64,000 bases of DNA. Source: Polaromonas sp. 39-63-25 (GTDB taxonomy: Bacteria > Pseudomonadota > Gammaproteobacteria > Burkholderiales > Burkholderiaceae_C). The notes below the pieces were generated by a model. The model ran no database searches and was not told the origin of the DNA. It was given only the letters and a program-made list of their open reading frames with translations. Made by a program: the position numbers and the translations under genes. Shown here piece by piece: positions 15,577-30,532 of this stretch. The DNA lies in contig NZ_NCJH01000002.1 of the NCBI RefSeq assembly GCF_002278925.1, positions 186,001 through 250,000 on the forward strand, read 5' to 3'. Within the stretch, counting starts at the first letter, position 1, and each line of letters starts with the position of its first letter.

Positions 15577-16335
15577 ATGAAACAAGCCATATTCCAGTTT
15601 GGACAGGACCACCCGGACTACCTGGTGCCCGTTCTCAACGAGCGGGCCGTGCGTGCCAGCGCCGGCATTTTTTTCTTCTTTGCCATGATTGCATTCATGA
15701 ACGCCTGGCTACTGGGGAACTTTCTGCCCACGCGGGTTTTTGTAGTGGTTTTTTTGATGGACTTCAGCATACGGATCTTCATCAATCCAATCCACGCGCC
15801 CAGCCTCATCCTGGGGCAATGGGCCGTGCGCAAGCAACAACCAGAATGGGTGGGCGCGCCGCAAAAGCGCTTTGCGTGGGCCATCGGTTTTGTGCTGGCG
15901 CTGGTCATGTTGTACCTGATGGTGCTTAACAGCGTGGTGGGGCCCATCAACCTGCTGGTCTGCGGTGCTTGTCTCACTCTGATGTTTTTTGAATCGGCGT
16001 TCGGTATCTGCATCGGGTGCAAGCTTTACAACGTGTTCAACAAAGACAAGGCCCAGCTCTGCCCCGGTGGTGTGTGCGAGATTCCCGCTGGCACTGGCTC
16101 AAAAGTCAGCTTGGCCCAAGTGGCGGTGGTGGTGGTGTTTGCCGGGCTGACCGCAACCGTGGCACAGGCGGTGTACCGCACCGGCGGGCCGCCATCGCAA
16201 CACGCCGCGCCTGCTAACCCGGCCTCGCCCACCGAATCAGACAACCCGGCCGATGCGCAGCGCTGCAAGGTGCCGGAGTTCGCCAAAGCCATCGGGCACG
16301 AGGAAAAATGGAAACTCCACAACAACTGCCAATGA
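15577..16335 (+). CDS. DUF4395 family membrane protein with cysteine motifs
   Basis: 252 residues. DUF4395 domain: four hydrophobic segments (about 29-50, 53-70, 101-121 and 124-144), then CIGC (145-148) and LCPGGVC (C162, C167), a further helix (VALAQVAVVVVFAGLTATVAQAV region, ~178-197) and a polar tail. Members often occur with rhodanese or thiol-redox proteins, and the four cysteines could take part in sulfur transfer or disulfide chemistry, but the function is unknown. The gene follows the cysteine-PAS sigma-54 activator and has a candidate sigma-54 promoter. Its sequence is more T-rich than its neighbours. Confidence 0.8.
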   Translation: MKQAIFQFGQDHPDYLVPVLNERAVRASAGIFFFFAMIAFMNAWLLGNFLPTRVFVVVFLMDFSIRIFINPIHAPSLILGQWAVRKQQPEWVGAPQKRFAWAIGFVLALVMLYLMVLNSVVGPINLLVCGACLTLMFFESAFGICIGCKLYNVFNKDKAQLCPGGVCEIPAGTGSKVSLAQVAVVVVFAGLTATVAQAVYRTGGPPSQHAAPANPASPTESDNPADAQRCKVPEFAKAIGHEEKWKLHNNCQ

Positions 16336-16360
16336 CAACCTGCGTGGAAACAGGCATTCG

Positions 16361-16425
16361 TTTGCTACTCTTAATATAGCTATATAACCAATAAACACGA
16401 GCGCTAGATCCATATTTTTCACAAA
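16361..16425 (+). repeat. Probable diverged copy of the ~65-nt interspersed repeat
   Basis: Starts TTTGCTACTCTTAATATAGC and ends with a GCGCTAG and a TTTTTCA run, matching both ends of the repeat family described at 60213 and 48504. It accounts for the AT-rich gap between the DUF4395 and methyltransferase genes. Confidence 0.45.
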
Positions 16426-16482
16426 CTTCATGTCATTTGCCTGCAAACTCCGGGTCCAATCGATTCATCACGACTTCACTGC

Positions 16483-17175
16483 ATGAACACACCACTGATC
16501 ACCGACGAACTCGACTTGCTGCAATCGCTGGTCGACCTGAACCAGCACCCGCAGATCATCGAACTGGGCTGCGGTGCCGCACACCTGTCGCGCCAGTTGC
16601 TGGCTCGATGGCCAAGGTGCGAAGTCACAGGGCTGGAGGTGGACGAGCGCCAACACGCCAAGAACCTGCTCAACCCGCAGCAGCGCCTGCAATTCGTTCA
16701 GGCGGGTGCGCAGGCCATTCCCTTTGAGGCGCAAGGTTTCGATCTGGCGCTGATGCTGAAATCCTTGCACCATGTCCCGCTGGATCAGCTGCGCCAAGCG
16801 CTGGCGGAAGTGCACCGTGTGCTGCGACCGGAAGGCCTGCTCTATATTTCAGAACCGGTGTTTTCCGGAGCGCTGAACGAGGTCATTCGCCTGTTCCACG
16901 ATGAGGAGCAGGTGCGTGCCGCAGCGTTGCGCGCAGTGCGCGAAGCGGTGGCTTCAGGCGCATGGGAGCAAGTGACCGAAACCTTCTTCGACATGCCGGT
17001 GCACTACCGCGACTTTGCCGAGTTCGAACAGCGCATGATCGGCGTGACATTCGTCGATCACCGGCTGGACGCCCCTACCTTGCAGGCTGTACGTGAACGC
17101 TTTGAGTCGCACATGACAGCGGACGGGGCACACTTCGCGCGCCCGATGCGTGTCACCCTGCTACGCAAGTGCTGA
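16483..17175 (+). CDS. Class I SAM-dependent methyltransferase
   Basis: 230 residues. The SAM-binding motif I is IIELGCGAAHLS (residues 19-30), followed by an acidic motif II (VTGLEVDE) and motif IV FDLALMLKSLHHVPLDQLRQAL, then HRVLRPEGLLYISEPV, the usual order in UbiE/Methyltransf_11 proteins. The acceptor is unknown. It ends 16 nt from the stop of the convergent hydrolase gene. Confidence 0.85.
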   Translation: MNTPLITDELDLLQSLVDLNQHPQIIELGCGAAHLSRQLLARWPRCEVTGLEVDERQHAKNLLNPQQRLQFVQAGAQAIPFEAQGFDLALMLKSLHHVPLDQLRQALAEVHRVLRPEGLLYISEPVFSGALNEVIRLFHDEEQVRAAALRAVREAVASGAWEQVTETFFDMPVHYRDFAEFEQRMIGVTFVDHRLDAPTLQAVRERFESHMTADGAHFARPMRVTLLRKC

Positions 17176-17191
17176 TCTCGTCCCAGCCGTG

Positions 17192-18118
17192 CTAAAGCCC
17201 TGGCGAATCGGTGTAGTTGGCAACCAATGCAGCGGGCGGCCCGGGTAGGGCTCCTGAAATGGCCTGCCGCAAAAACCCGATCAGTGCCGGCAGATGCACC
17301 GCCAGCGCGGTGCTGGGATCATGCCCGCCGGTGACAGCCAGGAACTGCACCTGGCCGGGCGACCCGGCAGCCTGCAGCCGCTGGGCATCGCCAAAGGGCA
17401 CCACGGCGTCGTCAGTGCCATGCACCAGCAACACCGGGCAACGCAGGCGGGCCATGCTGGCCAGTGGGGCAATGTCATCAAAGCGCGCGCCAATCACCGC
17501 CTGCACATGGCGCATCACGTACCAGCCCAGCACGGGGTAAGGAATACGCGCCTCTGCCAGTAGCGAGCGCATGATGTCGCGGGGGTGGGCGAAGGCACTC
17601 AGGCTTACCACAGCCTGCACATCCGGTCGCCGCGTTGCACACAGCAGGGCGGCTCCGGCGCCCACCGAGTGGCCCATGACAGCCAGGCGCCTCTTGTCAA
17701 TGTGCGCTTGCTGGTGCAGCCAGTCCAGACCGGCTTCAATGTCTTCCGCAAACCGGGGCAGCGAGGTAAACGTTGCGTCGTCACTCTGGCCGTGGCAGCG
17801 GGCGTCGACCAGCAGCACGGCAAAACCGGCAGCGTGCAGTGGCGCCAACGCTGGCAACATCAGGCTGGCGTTGGCGCCCCAGCCGTGCATCACCACCACC
17901 GCCGGGCTTGGCGTCTGGCCGGGTACCGGCACAAACCAGGCAAACAGCGTTTTGCCCTGCGCCGTGGGCAAGCGCACCACCTCGGCGGCCAGCCCCACAT
18001 CACCCGGCGTGCGTTGGTGCGCCAGCCGTGGCGCCCGCAGCCCGCGCAAGATGAGCGCGTGGGCACCGCGGCGCAGCGCCAGCGCGCTGATCAATGCGAT
18101 GGCGCTTGTGAGGAGCAT
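17192..18118 (-). CDS. Alpha/beta hydrolase with N-terminal membrane segment
   Basis: 308 residues. A hydrophobic N-terminus (LLTSAIALISALAL) precedes an alpha/beta-hydrolase domain: oxyanion-region VVVMHGWGANAS, the nucleophile elbow GHSVGAG (Ser near residue 149) and the late acid/base residues in LLVHGTDDAVVPFGD and TGGHDPS. It resembles membrane-anchored esterases/peptidases of the BAAT/Hydrolase_4 type; substrate unknown. The ATG at 18118 overlaps the stop of a small upstream ORF (TGATG), which suggests translational coupling. Confidence 0.85.
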   Translation of the reverse strand: MLLTSAIALISALALRRGAHALILRGLRAPRLAHQRTPGDVGLAAEVVRLPTAQGKTLFAWFVPVPGQTPSPAVVVMHGWGANASLMLPALAPLHAAGFAVLLVDARCHGQSDDATFTSLPRFAEDIEAGLDWLHQQAHIDKRRLAVMGHSVGAGAALLCATRRPDVQAVVSLSAFAHPRDIMRSLLAEARIPYPVLGWYVMRHVQAVIGARFDDIAPLASMARLRCPVLLVHGTDDAVVPFGDAQRLQAAGSPGQVQFLAVTGGHDPSTALAVHLPALIGFLRQAISGALPGPPAALVANYTDSPGL

Positions 18119-18258
18119 CAAGGAAAAAGGGCCAGGGCCTGGCGCAGTTGAGCTTCGGTCCGCAGGTACTGCACTTGAATCACCTGGCCGTTGTCAAGCG
18201 TCCATGCGGCGGCGGCGCCAGCAATGGCGGCAGTCCATGGGGTCAACTGGATCTTCAT
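18118..18258 (-). CDS. Small ORF coupled to the hydrolase gene (46 aa, hypothetical)
   Basis: Reads MKIQLTPWTAAIAGAAAAW and ends RQALALFP. Its TGA (18118-18120) overlaps the hydrolase ATG. I do not recognise it. No clear Shine-Dalgarno sequence is visible. It may be a short leader/partner peptide or a remnant; the overlap is the main support. Confidence 0.35.
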   Translation of the reverse strand: MKIQLTPWTAAIAGAAAAWTLDNGQVIQVQYLRTEAQLRQALALFP

Positions 18259-20867
<2,609 letters not shown>

Positions 20868-20881
20868 GCTCTGGTCGACAT

Positions 20882-20911
20882 CCCCACGCCGTGCATCAAG
20901 GTGGCGTGGGG
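20882..20911 (+). terminator. Stem-loop after katG (possible terminator)
   Basis: CCCCACGCC and GGCGTGGGG form a 9-bp GC-rich stem with a 12-nt loop, 15 nt after the katG stop. No T-run follows, so it may act as an RNA-stabilising hairpin or a weak terminator. Confidence 0.4.
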
Positions 20912-21041
20912 GCCATCCGGCCCCTTCGAGCGCCATGGCACCCGGATCTGCTGCGGTCGCGCCCTGCACCGTCCCAGCCTCTGCCAAGGCCATGGTCCGT
21001 GAGGGAACGTGGCAGTGGCACAAGCACTTCCTGTGACCAGA

Positions 21042-21102
21042 ATTTGCTATCTATTAGATAGCTACTGGCGCAATACAGGCAAGGTCTGAAGGCACTTTTC
21101 AT
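21042..21102 (+). repeat. Copy of the ~65-nt interspersed repeat
   Basis: Starts TTTGCTATCTATTAGATAGC, continues with a CTACTGGCGC core and AAGGTCTGAAGGC, and ends ACTTTTCATCA. The same order of blocks is present at 23832, 48504 and 60213. It sits downstream of the membrane protein gene at 21131-21370, in the katG/21131 convergent gap. Confidence 0.5.
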
Positions 21103-21130
21103 CACAATCAGGACACCTGCCGCGGCAGGC

Positions 21131-21370
21131 TCAGGGCTCCCGTGCGCCAGCGCGTGCGGCGGTCACCCTGCGCCAGAGTCGCAGAACCAACAGCACCAGG
21201 GGCATGGCGTGAATGAACAGGTCGAAGATGTCCAGGGGTCGGGACAGCGTGCCCTGGCCCAGCATCCGCAATTTTTCAATCAGGTGCGGTTCGGGCGTGA
21301 TCGGCGCCACGGCCATCCAGAGCGCCAGGACGACCAGCCAGACCAGTGGAATGCGGTCCAGCCACCTCAT
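21131..21370 (-). CDS. Small membrane protein, hypothetical (79 aa)
   Basis: Begins MRWLDRIPLVWLVVLALWMA (first helix), has an amphipathic middle ending in DIFDLFIHAMP and a second helix LVLLVLRLWRR. Proteins of this type often sit with RND-transporter or sulfur-detoxification genes, but I do not assign a function. AGGGAG lies 7 nt before the ATG at 21370, which is preferred over the longer frame. It lies 51 nt downstream of the rhodanese gene and may be its last operon partner. Confidence 0.7.
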   Translation of the reverse strand: MRWLDRIPLVWLVVLALWMAVAPITPEPHLIEKLRMLGQGTLSRPLDIFDLFIHAMPLVLLVLRLWRRVTAARAGAREP

Positions 21371-21421
21371 GACCAGACTCCCTGCGGCCGCTGCGGGCCA
21401 CGCGGGCAAACGTGCAGGACA

Positions 21422-21802
21422 TCATTCAAAGGACGGTGCCTCCGGCTTGACCACCGGCTTGCCGGCCGCCACCCAGCCATCGAAGCCGCCGGCAATCGAC
21501 TGCACGTTCAGGTAACCCATCTCGTGCAGGGCCGCGCCGCACAGGGCGGCGCGTCCGCTGGTCTTGCAGTACAGCACGATCTTCAGGTCGCGCGGTTGCA
21601 GCGCCGGGGTGCTGCTGAACTTGAACTCGAGCAGGCCGCGCGGGACGAGGACCGCACCGGCCAGGTGGCCGGCGGCGTATTCATCGGCTTCGCGCACGTC
21701 CACCAGCACGTCGGCATCGCGCAGGGCGGTTTCAGCGTCTGACACGGTAATTTCCTGCACGCGGGTTTTGGCGGCGGCGACGAGATCATGGGCGGTTTTC
21801 AT
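21422..21802 (-). CDS. Single-domain rhodanese-like protein
   Basis: 126 residues. Rhodanese fold with LVDVREADEYAAGHLAGAVLVPRG and the active-site loop YCKTSGRA with catalytic Cys79, followed by AGGFDGW. The cysteine can carry a persulfide, so the enzyme would move sulfane sulfur between thiols or to cyanide/sulfite. CAGGAG precedes the ATG. It lies near SQR and persulfide dioxygenase-like genes on the same strand, consistent with a role in sulfide handling. Confidence 0.92.
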   Translation of the reverse strand: MKTAHDLVAAAKTRVQEITVSDAETALRDADVLVDVREADEYAAGHLAGAVLVPRGLLEFKFSSTPALQPRDLKIVLYCKTSGRAALCGAALHEMGYLNVQSIAGGFDGWVAAGKPVVKPEAPSFE

Positions 21803-21879
21803 GGGTAGCTCCTGGCTTCAAGTGAATAAAAAAATTGGGCTCTGTTTCGCACGCACCCCTTGCGGGGGTGCAGAAAATT

Positions 21880-22482
21880 TCATCTCAGACGCTGGCCAAC
21901 CCAGCGCGTGACATGGGCCGGGCCCTGATGGCCCGGGCCTTCGGACAGGGCAGTGTCGCCCTCCCATGACAGCACCGGAGCCAGCAGGCCGGCAAAATCG
22001 CCGGCCAGCATCTCGGGGGTGTAAAGCATGTCGGGGTCTTTGGGGCCCCCGCTGGTGTGCGCCAGTTGTGCGGGATGAAAGGCCTCCAGCACCAGCCAGC
22101 CGCCGGGGCGCAGGCCCAGCGCCAAGCGGCGGTGGGCTGCGCAACGGATGGCGCCCGGCAGGTGGGTGTAAATCAGCACCACGGCGTCAAAGGCAGCCGG
22201 TGGGGGCGACCACTCACCCAGGTCGGCCAGTATGGTGGTCAGCGCGACACCGTGGCTGGCTGCCAGTTCGCGCGCCTTCTTCAGGCCGACCTCCGAATAG
22301 TCCACCGCCGTCACGCGGTGCCCCTGCCGGGCCAGCCAGACGCCATTGCGTCCTTCGCCATCACCCGGCACCAGCACGTCGGCGGGCGGCGTCAGGCGGT
22401 CGGCCTGCTCACGCAGAAAGGTATTGGGGCTGGTGCCGTATTTGTAGTCCGGACCGGAATAACGCTGATCCCAGAAGTTCAT
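21880..22482 (-). CDS. SAM-dependent methyltransferase, TehB/TPMT-like
   Basis: 200 residues starting MNFWDQRYSGPDYKYGTSPN, a start typical of small methyltransferases that act on tellurite, thiols or halides. SAM-site VLVPGDGEGRNGVWLARQG, acidic VDYSEVG and AFDAVVLIYTHLP follow. The ATG overlaps the stop of the DUF3422 gene (ATGA at 22479-22482), so the two are coupled. Acting on sulfide or thiol compounds would suit the neighbourhood, but this is inference. Confidence 0.85.
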   Translation of the reverse strand: MNFWDQRYSGPDYKYGTSPNTFLREQADRLTPPADVLVPGDGEGRNGVWLARQGHRVTAVDYSEVGLKKARELAASHGVALTTILADLGEWSPPPAAFDAVVLIYTHLPGAIRCAAHRRLALGLRPGGWLVLEAFHPAQLAHTSGGPKDPDMLYTPEMLAGDFAGLLAPVLSWEGDTALSEGPGHQGPAHVTRWVGQRLR

Positions 22483-23825
22483 GGTGCGCGAATTTTTTCG
22501 TGGATGCGGCGCGTGGTGCGCCACACGCCCCACAAGACCAGCGGAATCAGGGCGCCGGCGGCGATCTCAGGGTTGATGGGCGCACCGGCAGCCTTGAACG
22601 CCTTGCCCACATACAGCAACAGGCTCACCACGTAATACGAGATGGCGGCAATCGACAAGCCCTCCACCGTGGATTGCAGGCGCAATTGCAGTTCCTGCCC
22701 GCGCGTGAGTTTTTCCAGCAGTTGCTGGTTCTGCACCTCGGTGGCAATGTCCACGCGCGTACGCAGCAGCGCGCTGGTGCGCGACACCCGCTCGGACAGG
22801 GAAGCCAGCCGCTGTGCCGTGGCCTCTACCGTGGCCATGGCCGGCGACAGGCGGCGCTGCATGAATTCACCCAGGAGCTGGGTGCCGGAAATGGGTTTCT
22901 CGCGCAGCTCCGCGATGCGCTGGCCGACCAGCGCGCTGTAGGCGCGCGTGGCCGAGAAGCGGTAGCTGTGCTCGGCCGTGGCGCGCTCCACCCGGGCCGC
23001 CAGCGACACCAGGGTGTCCAGCAGCTCCTGGTCGGAGGCCGATTTGTTTTCGAGCCGCGCCGTGATGTCGGCCAGTTGCCCTTCGGCCTCGGCCAGCATG
23101 GGGCCCAGCGCCTTGGCCACGGGCAGGCCGCGCAGCGCCATCAGGCGGTAGGTTTCGAGTTCCAGCAGGCGCTGGGAGATGCGGCCGGCACGCATGTCGG
23201 TCATGACCGGCGGGGCGATCACCAACATGCGCTCGAAACCGTCGACGCCCAGGTGAAATGCGGTCAGCGCCCACGAGTGTCCGTTGCCCAGCTGCGAAGC
23301 CACCACGGCACGGCCTCCGAACCAGGCCAGCGCCTGTGCCATCAGGGCCCCCTCGCCGGACAGATCGCCATGAACCATGGCCAGTTGGATGGCGGCCACC
23401 GTTTTCCCGGGAATGCCAGGCAGCCAGCCCGGCGCGACCACCGGGGCCGACAGCAGGGGCGGCTCGGTGGCACCCAACAGCGCGCTGGCGGGCAGCGACT
23501 GCACGATGGCGTAACGCGTGAACTCGGTGTGCCGCTCCCACTGGACGAGGTAACCCTCGCAGCGCAGGCTCAGGAAGTTGCCCTGCAGGCTGTCCAGCGG
23601 CAAATCCTGCTGGCCCGGCAGGCGGCGCAGGTGCGCGCACTCCTGCTCGCGCGTCACGCCGGCATTGAGCACCGCCACGTAGATGATGAGCGCCGGCAGC
23701 CGCACGCGGGCCGAGGGTCGCGCATGCAGTTCGTTGTGCAACACGGCACGCTGCGCATCGTCGGGCGGCAACAAGGCGAAAGATGCAGCGAAGGAAGCCG
23801 CAGAAGAAGGCAGGCTGGAAGTCAT
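22479..23825 (-). CDS. DUF3422 family protein with C-terminal membrane helices
   Basis: 448 residues matching the DUF3422 (COG4949) family: LHNELHARPSARVRLPALI near residue 30-48, a long helical middle region rich in Ala, Leu and Glu (about 230-390), and two C-terminal hydrophobic segments (ISYYVVSLLLYVGKAF and GALIPLVLWGVW). The family is widespread in alpha- and betaproteobacteria and uncharacterised. Translation of the following methyltransferase is coupled to it. A repeat copy lies just upstream of its start. Confidence 0.88.
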   Translation of the reverse strand: MTSSLPSSAASFAASFALLPPDDAQRAVLHNELHARPSARVRLPALIIYVAVLNAGVTREQECAHLRRLPGQQDLPLDSLQGNFLSLRCEGYLVQWERHTEFTRYAIVQSLPASALLGATEPPLLSAPVVAPGWLPGIPGKTVAAIQLAMVHGDLSGEGALMAQALAWFGGRAVVASQLGNGHSWALTAFHLGVDGFERMLVIAPPVMTDMRAGRISQRLLELETYRLMALRGLPVAKALGPMLAEAEGQLADITARLENKSASDQELLDTLVSLAARVERATAEHSYRFSATRAYSALVGQRIAELREKPISGTQLLGEFMQRRLSPAMATVEATAQRLASLSERVSRTSALLRTRVDIATEVQNQQLLEKLTRGQELQLRLQSTVEGLSIAAISYYVVSLLLYVGKAFKAAGAPINPEIAAGALIPLVLWGVWRTTRRIHEKIRAP

Positions 23826-23831
23826 CGCCTG

Positions 23832-23893
23832 ATGCTACTGTTTTGATAGCAGCCTGCGCTTTCCCGGCAAGGGATGATGCCTCTTTTCATGAA
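23832..23893 (+). repeat. Copy of the ~65-nt interspersed repeat
   Basis: Begins GCTACTGTTTTGATAGCAGC, contains TGCGCTTTCCCGG and AAGGGATGATGCC and ends CTCTTTTCATGAA. Block order matches the copies at 48504 and 21042. It lies in the gap between the DUF3422 start and the OsmC stop. Confidence 0.55.
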
Positions 23894-23940
23894 GAATCCC
23901 CCTGTGCCTGGAAGCGGAAGGTGTGGAAGACCGGCACGAT

Positions 23941-24387
23941 TTATTTCAGGCGCTGACCGGTACTGTCGGAAATCTCGATGGTGATCGGAATGCCCTGTCC
24001 CACACTCTGGGTGACGGTGCAGAACGCCTCGAACTGCTCGAGCACGCGGTCCAGGTGCTGCAGCGAGGCAGCCGGCACACCCAGCGTCATCTGCGCTGTC
24101 ATGGCCAGCACCCGCAGGCGCCCTTCCGGGTTGCGGCCCACCTGCGAGGTGATGTCGCAGCGCATCGGCTCCGGGGCCTGCTTGAACTTGCGCAGCGCAA
24201 ACAGCAGCGAATCGCTCAGGCAGTTGCCGACGGCGGCGCTGAGCAGCTGCACCGGCGAGGGCCCGAGACCCGTCCCCAGGGGCGCCGGTTCATCGCCGGT
24301 CAGCACCGGAATGGCTCCGCCAAACTGGATGTCAAAGCGGTAGTCGTGCTGCTGAACCAGGCTGACCTGGACGAGGGTGTCGCTCAT
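23941..24387 (-). CDS. OsmC family protein
   Basis: 148 residues. OsmC/Ohr fold with the two family cysteines: C56 in SAAVGNCLSDSLLF and C123 in FEAFCTVTQSV. Such proteins reduce organic hydroperoxides or act on sulfane sulfur/persulfides through the cysteine pair. The ATG at 24387 begins MSDTLVQVSL; the longer frame overlaps the DUF2892 gene. Position two genes after SQR suggests a role in persulfide or oxidant defence. Confidence 0.88.
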   Translation of the reverse strand: MSDTLVQVSLVQQHDYRFDIQFGGAIPVLTGDEPAPLGTGLGPSPVQLLSAAVGNCLSDSLLFALRKFKQAPEPMRCDITSQVGRNPEGRLRVLAMTAQMTLGVPAASLQHLDRVLEQFEAFCTVTQSVGQGIPITIEISDSTGQRLK

Positions 24388-24415
24388 GGCGCCTCCGGGT
24401 TGAAGATGAACAGGA

Positions 24416-24640
24416 TCAGGTACCGCAGGAAAACTTGGACTCGGGCACGCCCAGTTTCTTGAGGATGAAGCCGAGCGGGCACATGTTGGTGAACCCGAAC
24501 TGGAACAGGTTGAAGCCCACAAAGGCGGTAAAGGCCAGGGCCCACTTGCTCACAAACAGCGGGCTGCCCTCGATGCCGAGTGCGAGCGAAGCCAGGATGA
24601 AGAGGCCGGCAATGATGCGGATGTAACGTTCGACGGTCAT
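24416..24640 (-). CDS. DUF2892 (YgaP-type) inner-membrane protein
   Basis: 74 residues with two helices (IIAGLFILASLALGI and ALAFTAFVGFNLFQFGF) and the family signature TNMCPLGFILKKLG; a second cysteine lies in the C-terminal KFSCGT. In YgaP this domain is fused to a rhodanese, and here it stands alone between SQR and OsmC with a rhodanese gene further downstream. GGAGA precedes the ATG. Confidence 0.92.
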   Translation of the reverse strand: MTVERYIRIIAGLFILASLALGIEGSPLFVSKWALAFTAFVGFNLFQFGFTNMCPLGFILKKLGVPESKFSCGT

Positions 24641-24679
24641 GAAATTCTCCAGAGAGTTAAAAAAACAAAAAAACGGTTT

Positions 24680-29289
<4,610 letters not shown>

Positions 29290-29296
29290 GACCACC

Positions 29297-30367
29297 TCAG
29301 CGCGCAGCGGTCTGCGGACGGGCACCGGACAGGCCGGCGCGAACCGGGTCCAGCGCCACACTGTCACCGGCGGACAGGCCTGCCAGGACTTCCACGCCAG
29401 CCGTTCCATGGTCGGCGCCCAGCCGTACCGCCCTGAGCGAGAAACCCTGCCCGGCCACAACATACACCGCCGTCAGCTCACCGCGCCGGACCACGGCCGA
29501 GGCCGGCAGCACCATGCGCTCGGACGCGCCGCCGACAAAACGCACACGGACCTGCTGGCCGGGCACCAACCCACCCGCGCCGGCAGTCGGCAGCTCCAGC
29601 CGCCACTCGATGGTCTGCGATACCGGGTCCGCCGAGGGCAGCACGCTGCGCGCCACCGGCACCAGCCACTGCGGGCCGGCCTTGCCGGCCGGACCCTGGA
29701 CTTCCACCTGACTGGCCGACCGGGCGATGTCGCCCAGCGACGCCGGCACCTGCACCACGGCGCGCAAGGGCAGCGGCGCATACAGCGTCAGCAGGGGCGT
29801 CCCCGGCATGGCCAGGTCGCCCGCTTCGCTCAGGGTCTGCAACACCCAGCCGTCATACGGTGCGGTCACGCGCGTGAAGCCCTGCGCCAGTGCCGACTGG
29901 CGGGAACCCGCCGCAGCCTGGTCGCGCCCGGCCTGGGCGGCGTTGAGCTGCGTATTGGCGGTGTCAAGTGCGGCCTTGCTGACAAAACCCATGGCCTGCA
30001 ACTCACGCGAACGCTCGGCGTTCGCCCGCGCATTGCGCAACTCGGCCTCGGCCTGCGCCACCTGCGCCTGGCTGCGCTGCACACCGGTCTGGGTCTCGCG
30101 ATCATCAATGGTGGCCAGCAACTGCCCGGCACGCACGCGGTCACCCGCCTTCACCAGCAGGGACGCCACACGTCCCGACGCCTGCGCCGACAAGGTGCTT
30201 TGCTGCACCGGCTGGACCACACCGTCGAGCTCGAAGCCCGTGGGCACCGCCTTCGCCCGGATCTGCACCACCGGCACCTCGACGGCTGTGACGGCGCGCG
30301 CCGAACCTGCGCTGAGCGCCAAGCCCAGCACCAAGGCCTGGAAAACGGGAAACTGCAATTTTTTCAT
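29297..30367 (-). CDS. RND efflux periplasmic adaptor subunit
   Basis: 356 residues with a cleavable-looking signal peptide (MKKLQFPVFQALVLGLALSAGSARA), then a lipoyl half (LSAQASGRVASLLVKAGDRV), an alpha-hairpin of alternating Ala/Glu/Arg (about 75-135), the second lipoyl half (VTAPYDGWVLQTLSEAGD) and beta-barrel/MP domains. It is the membrane-fusion protein of the RND pump that follows. AAAGGA lies 6 nt before the ATG at 30367; an ATG directly before it (30370) is also possible, whereas the ORF start at 30469 lacks a signal-peptide character. Confidence 0.9.
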   Translation of the reverse strand: MKKLQFPVFQALVLGLALSAGSARAVTAVEVPVVQIRAKAVPTGFELDGVVQPVQQSTLSAQASGRVASLLVKAGDRVRAGQLLATIDDRETQTGVQRSQAQVAQAEAELRNARANAERSRELQAMGFVSKAALDTANTQLNAAQAGRDQAAAGSRQSALAQGFTRVTAPYDGWVLQTLSEAGDLAMPGTPLLTLYAPLPLRAVVQVPASLGDIARSASQVEVQGPAGKAGPQWLVPVARSVLPSADPVSQTIEWRLELPTAGAGGLVPGQQVRVRFVGGASERMVLPASAVVRRGELTAVYVVAGQGFSLRAVRLGADHGTAGVEVLAGLSAGDSVALDPVRAGLSGARPQTAAR

Positions 30368-30532
30368 CATCTGTCCTTTGTCATGCCCGGGGCTGCTAAG
30401 CGTCGTCGTCCGGACCCGCAGCCTGTTTTTCCATATTGGGTCCAGGGGCTGTTTCTGCACTTGCTTCATATCAATCTCCCGCTGCTTTTCCGGCGGGCGC
30501 CGCTCCGTCCCGGATGAAAAACCGGCCCCCGA

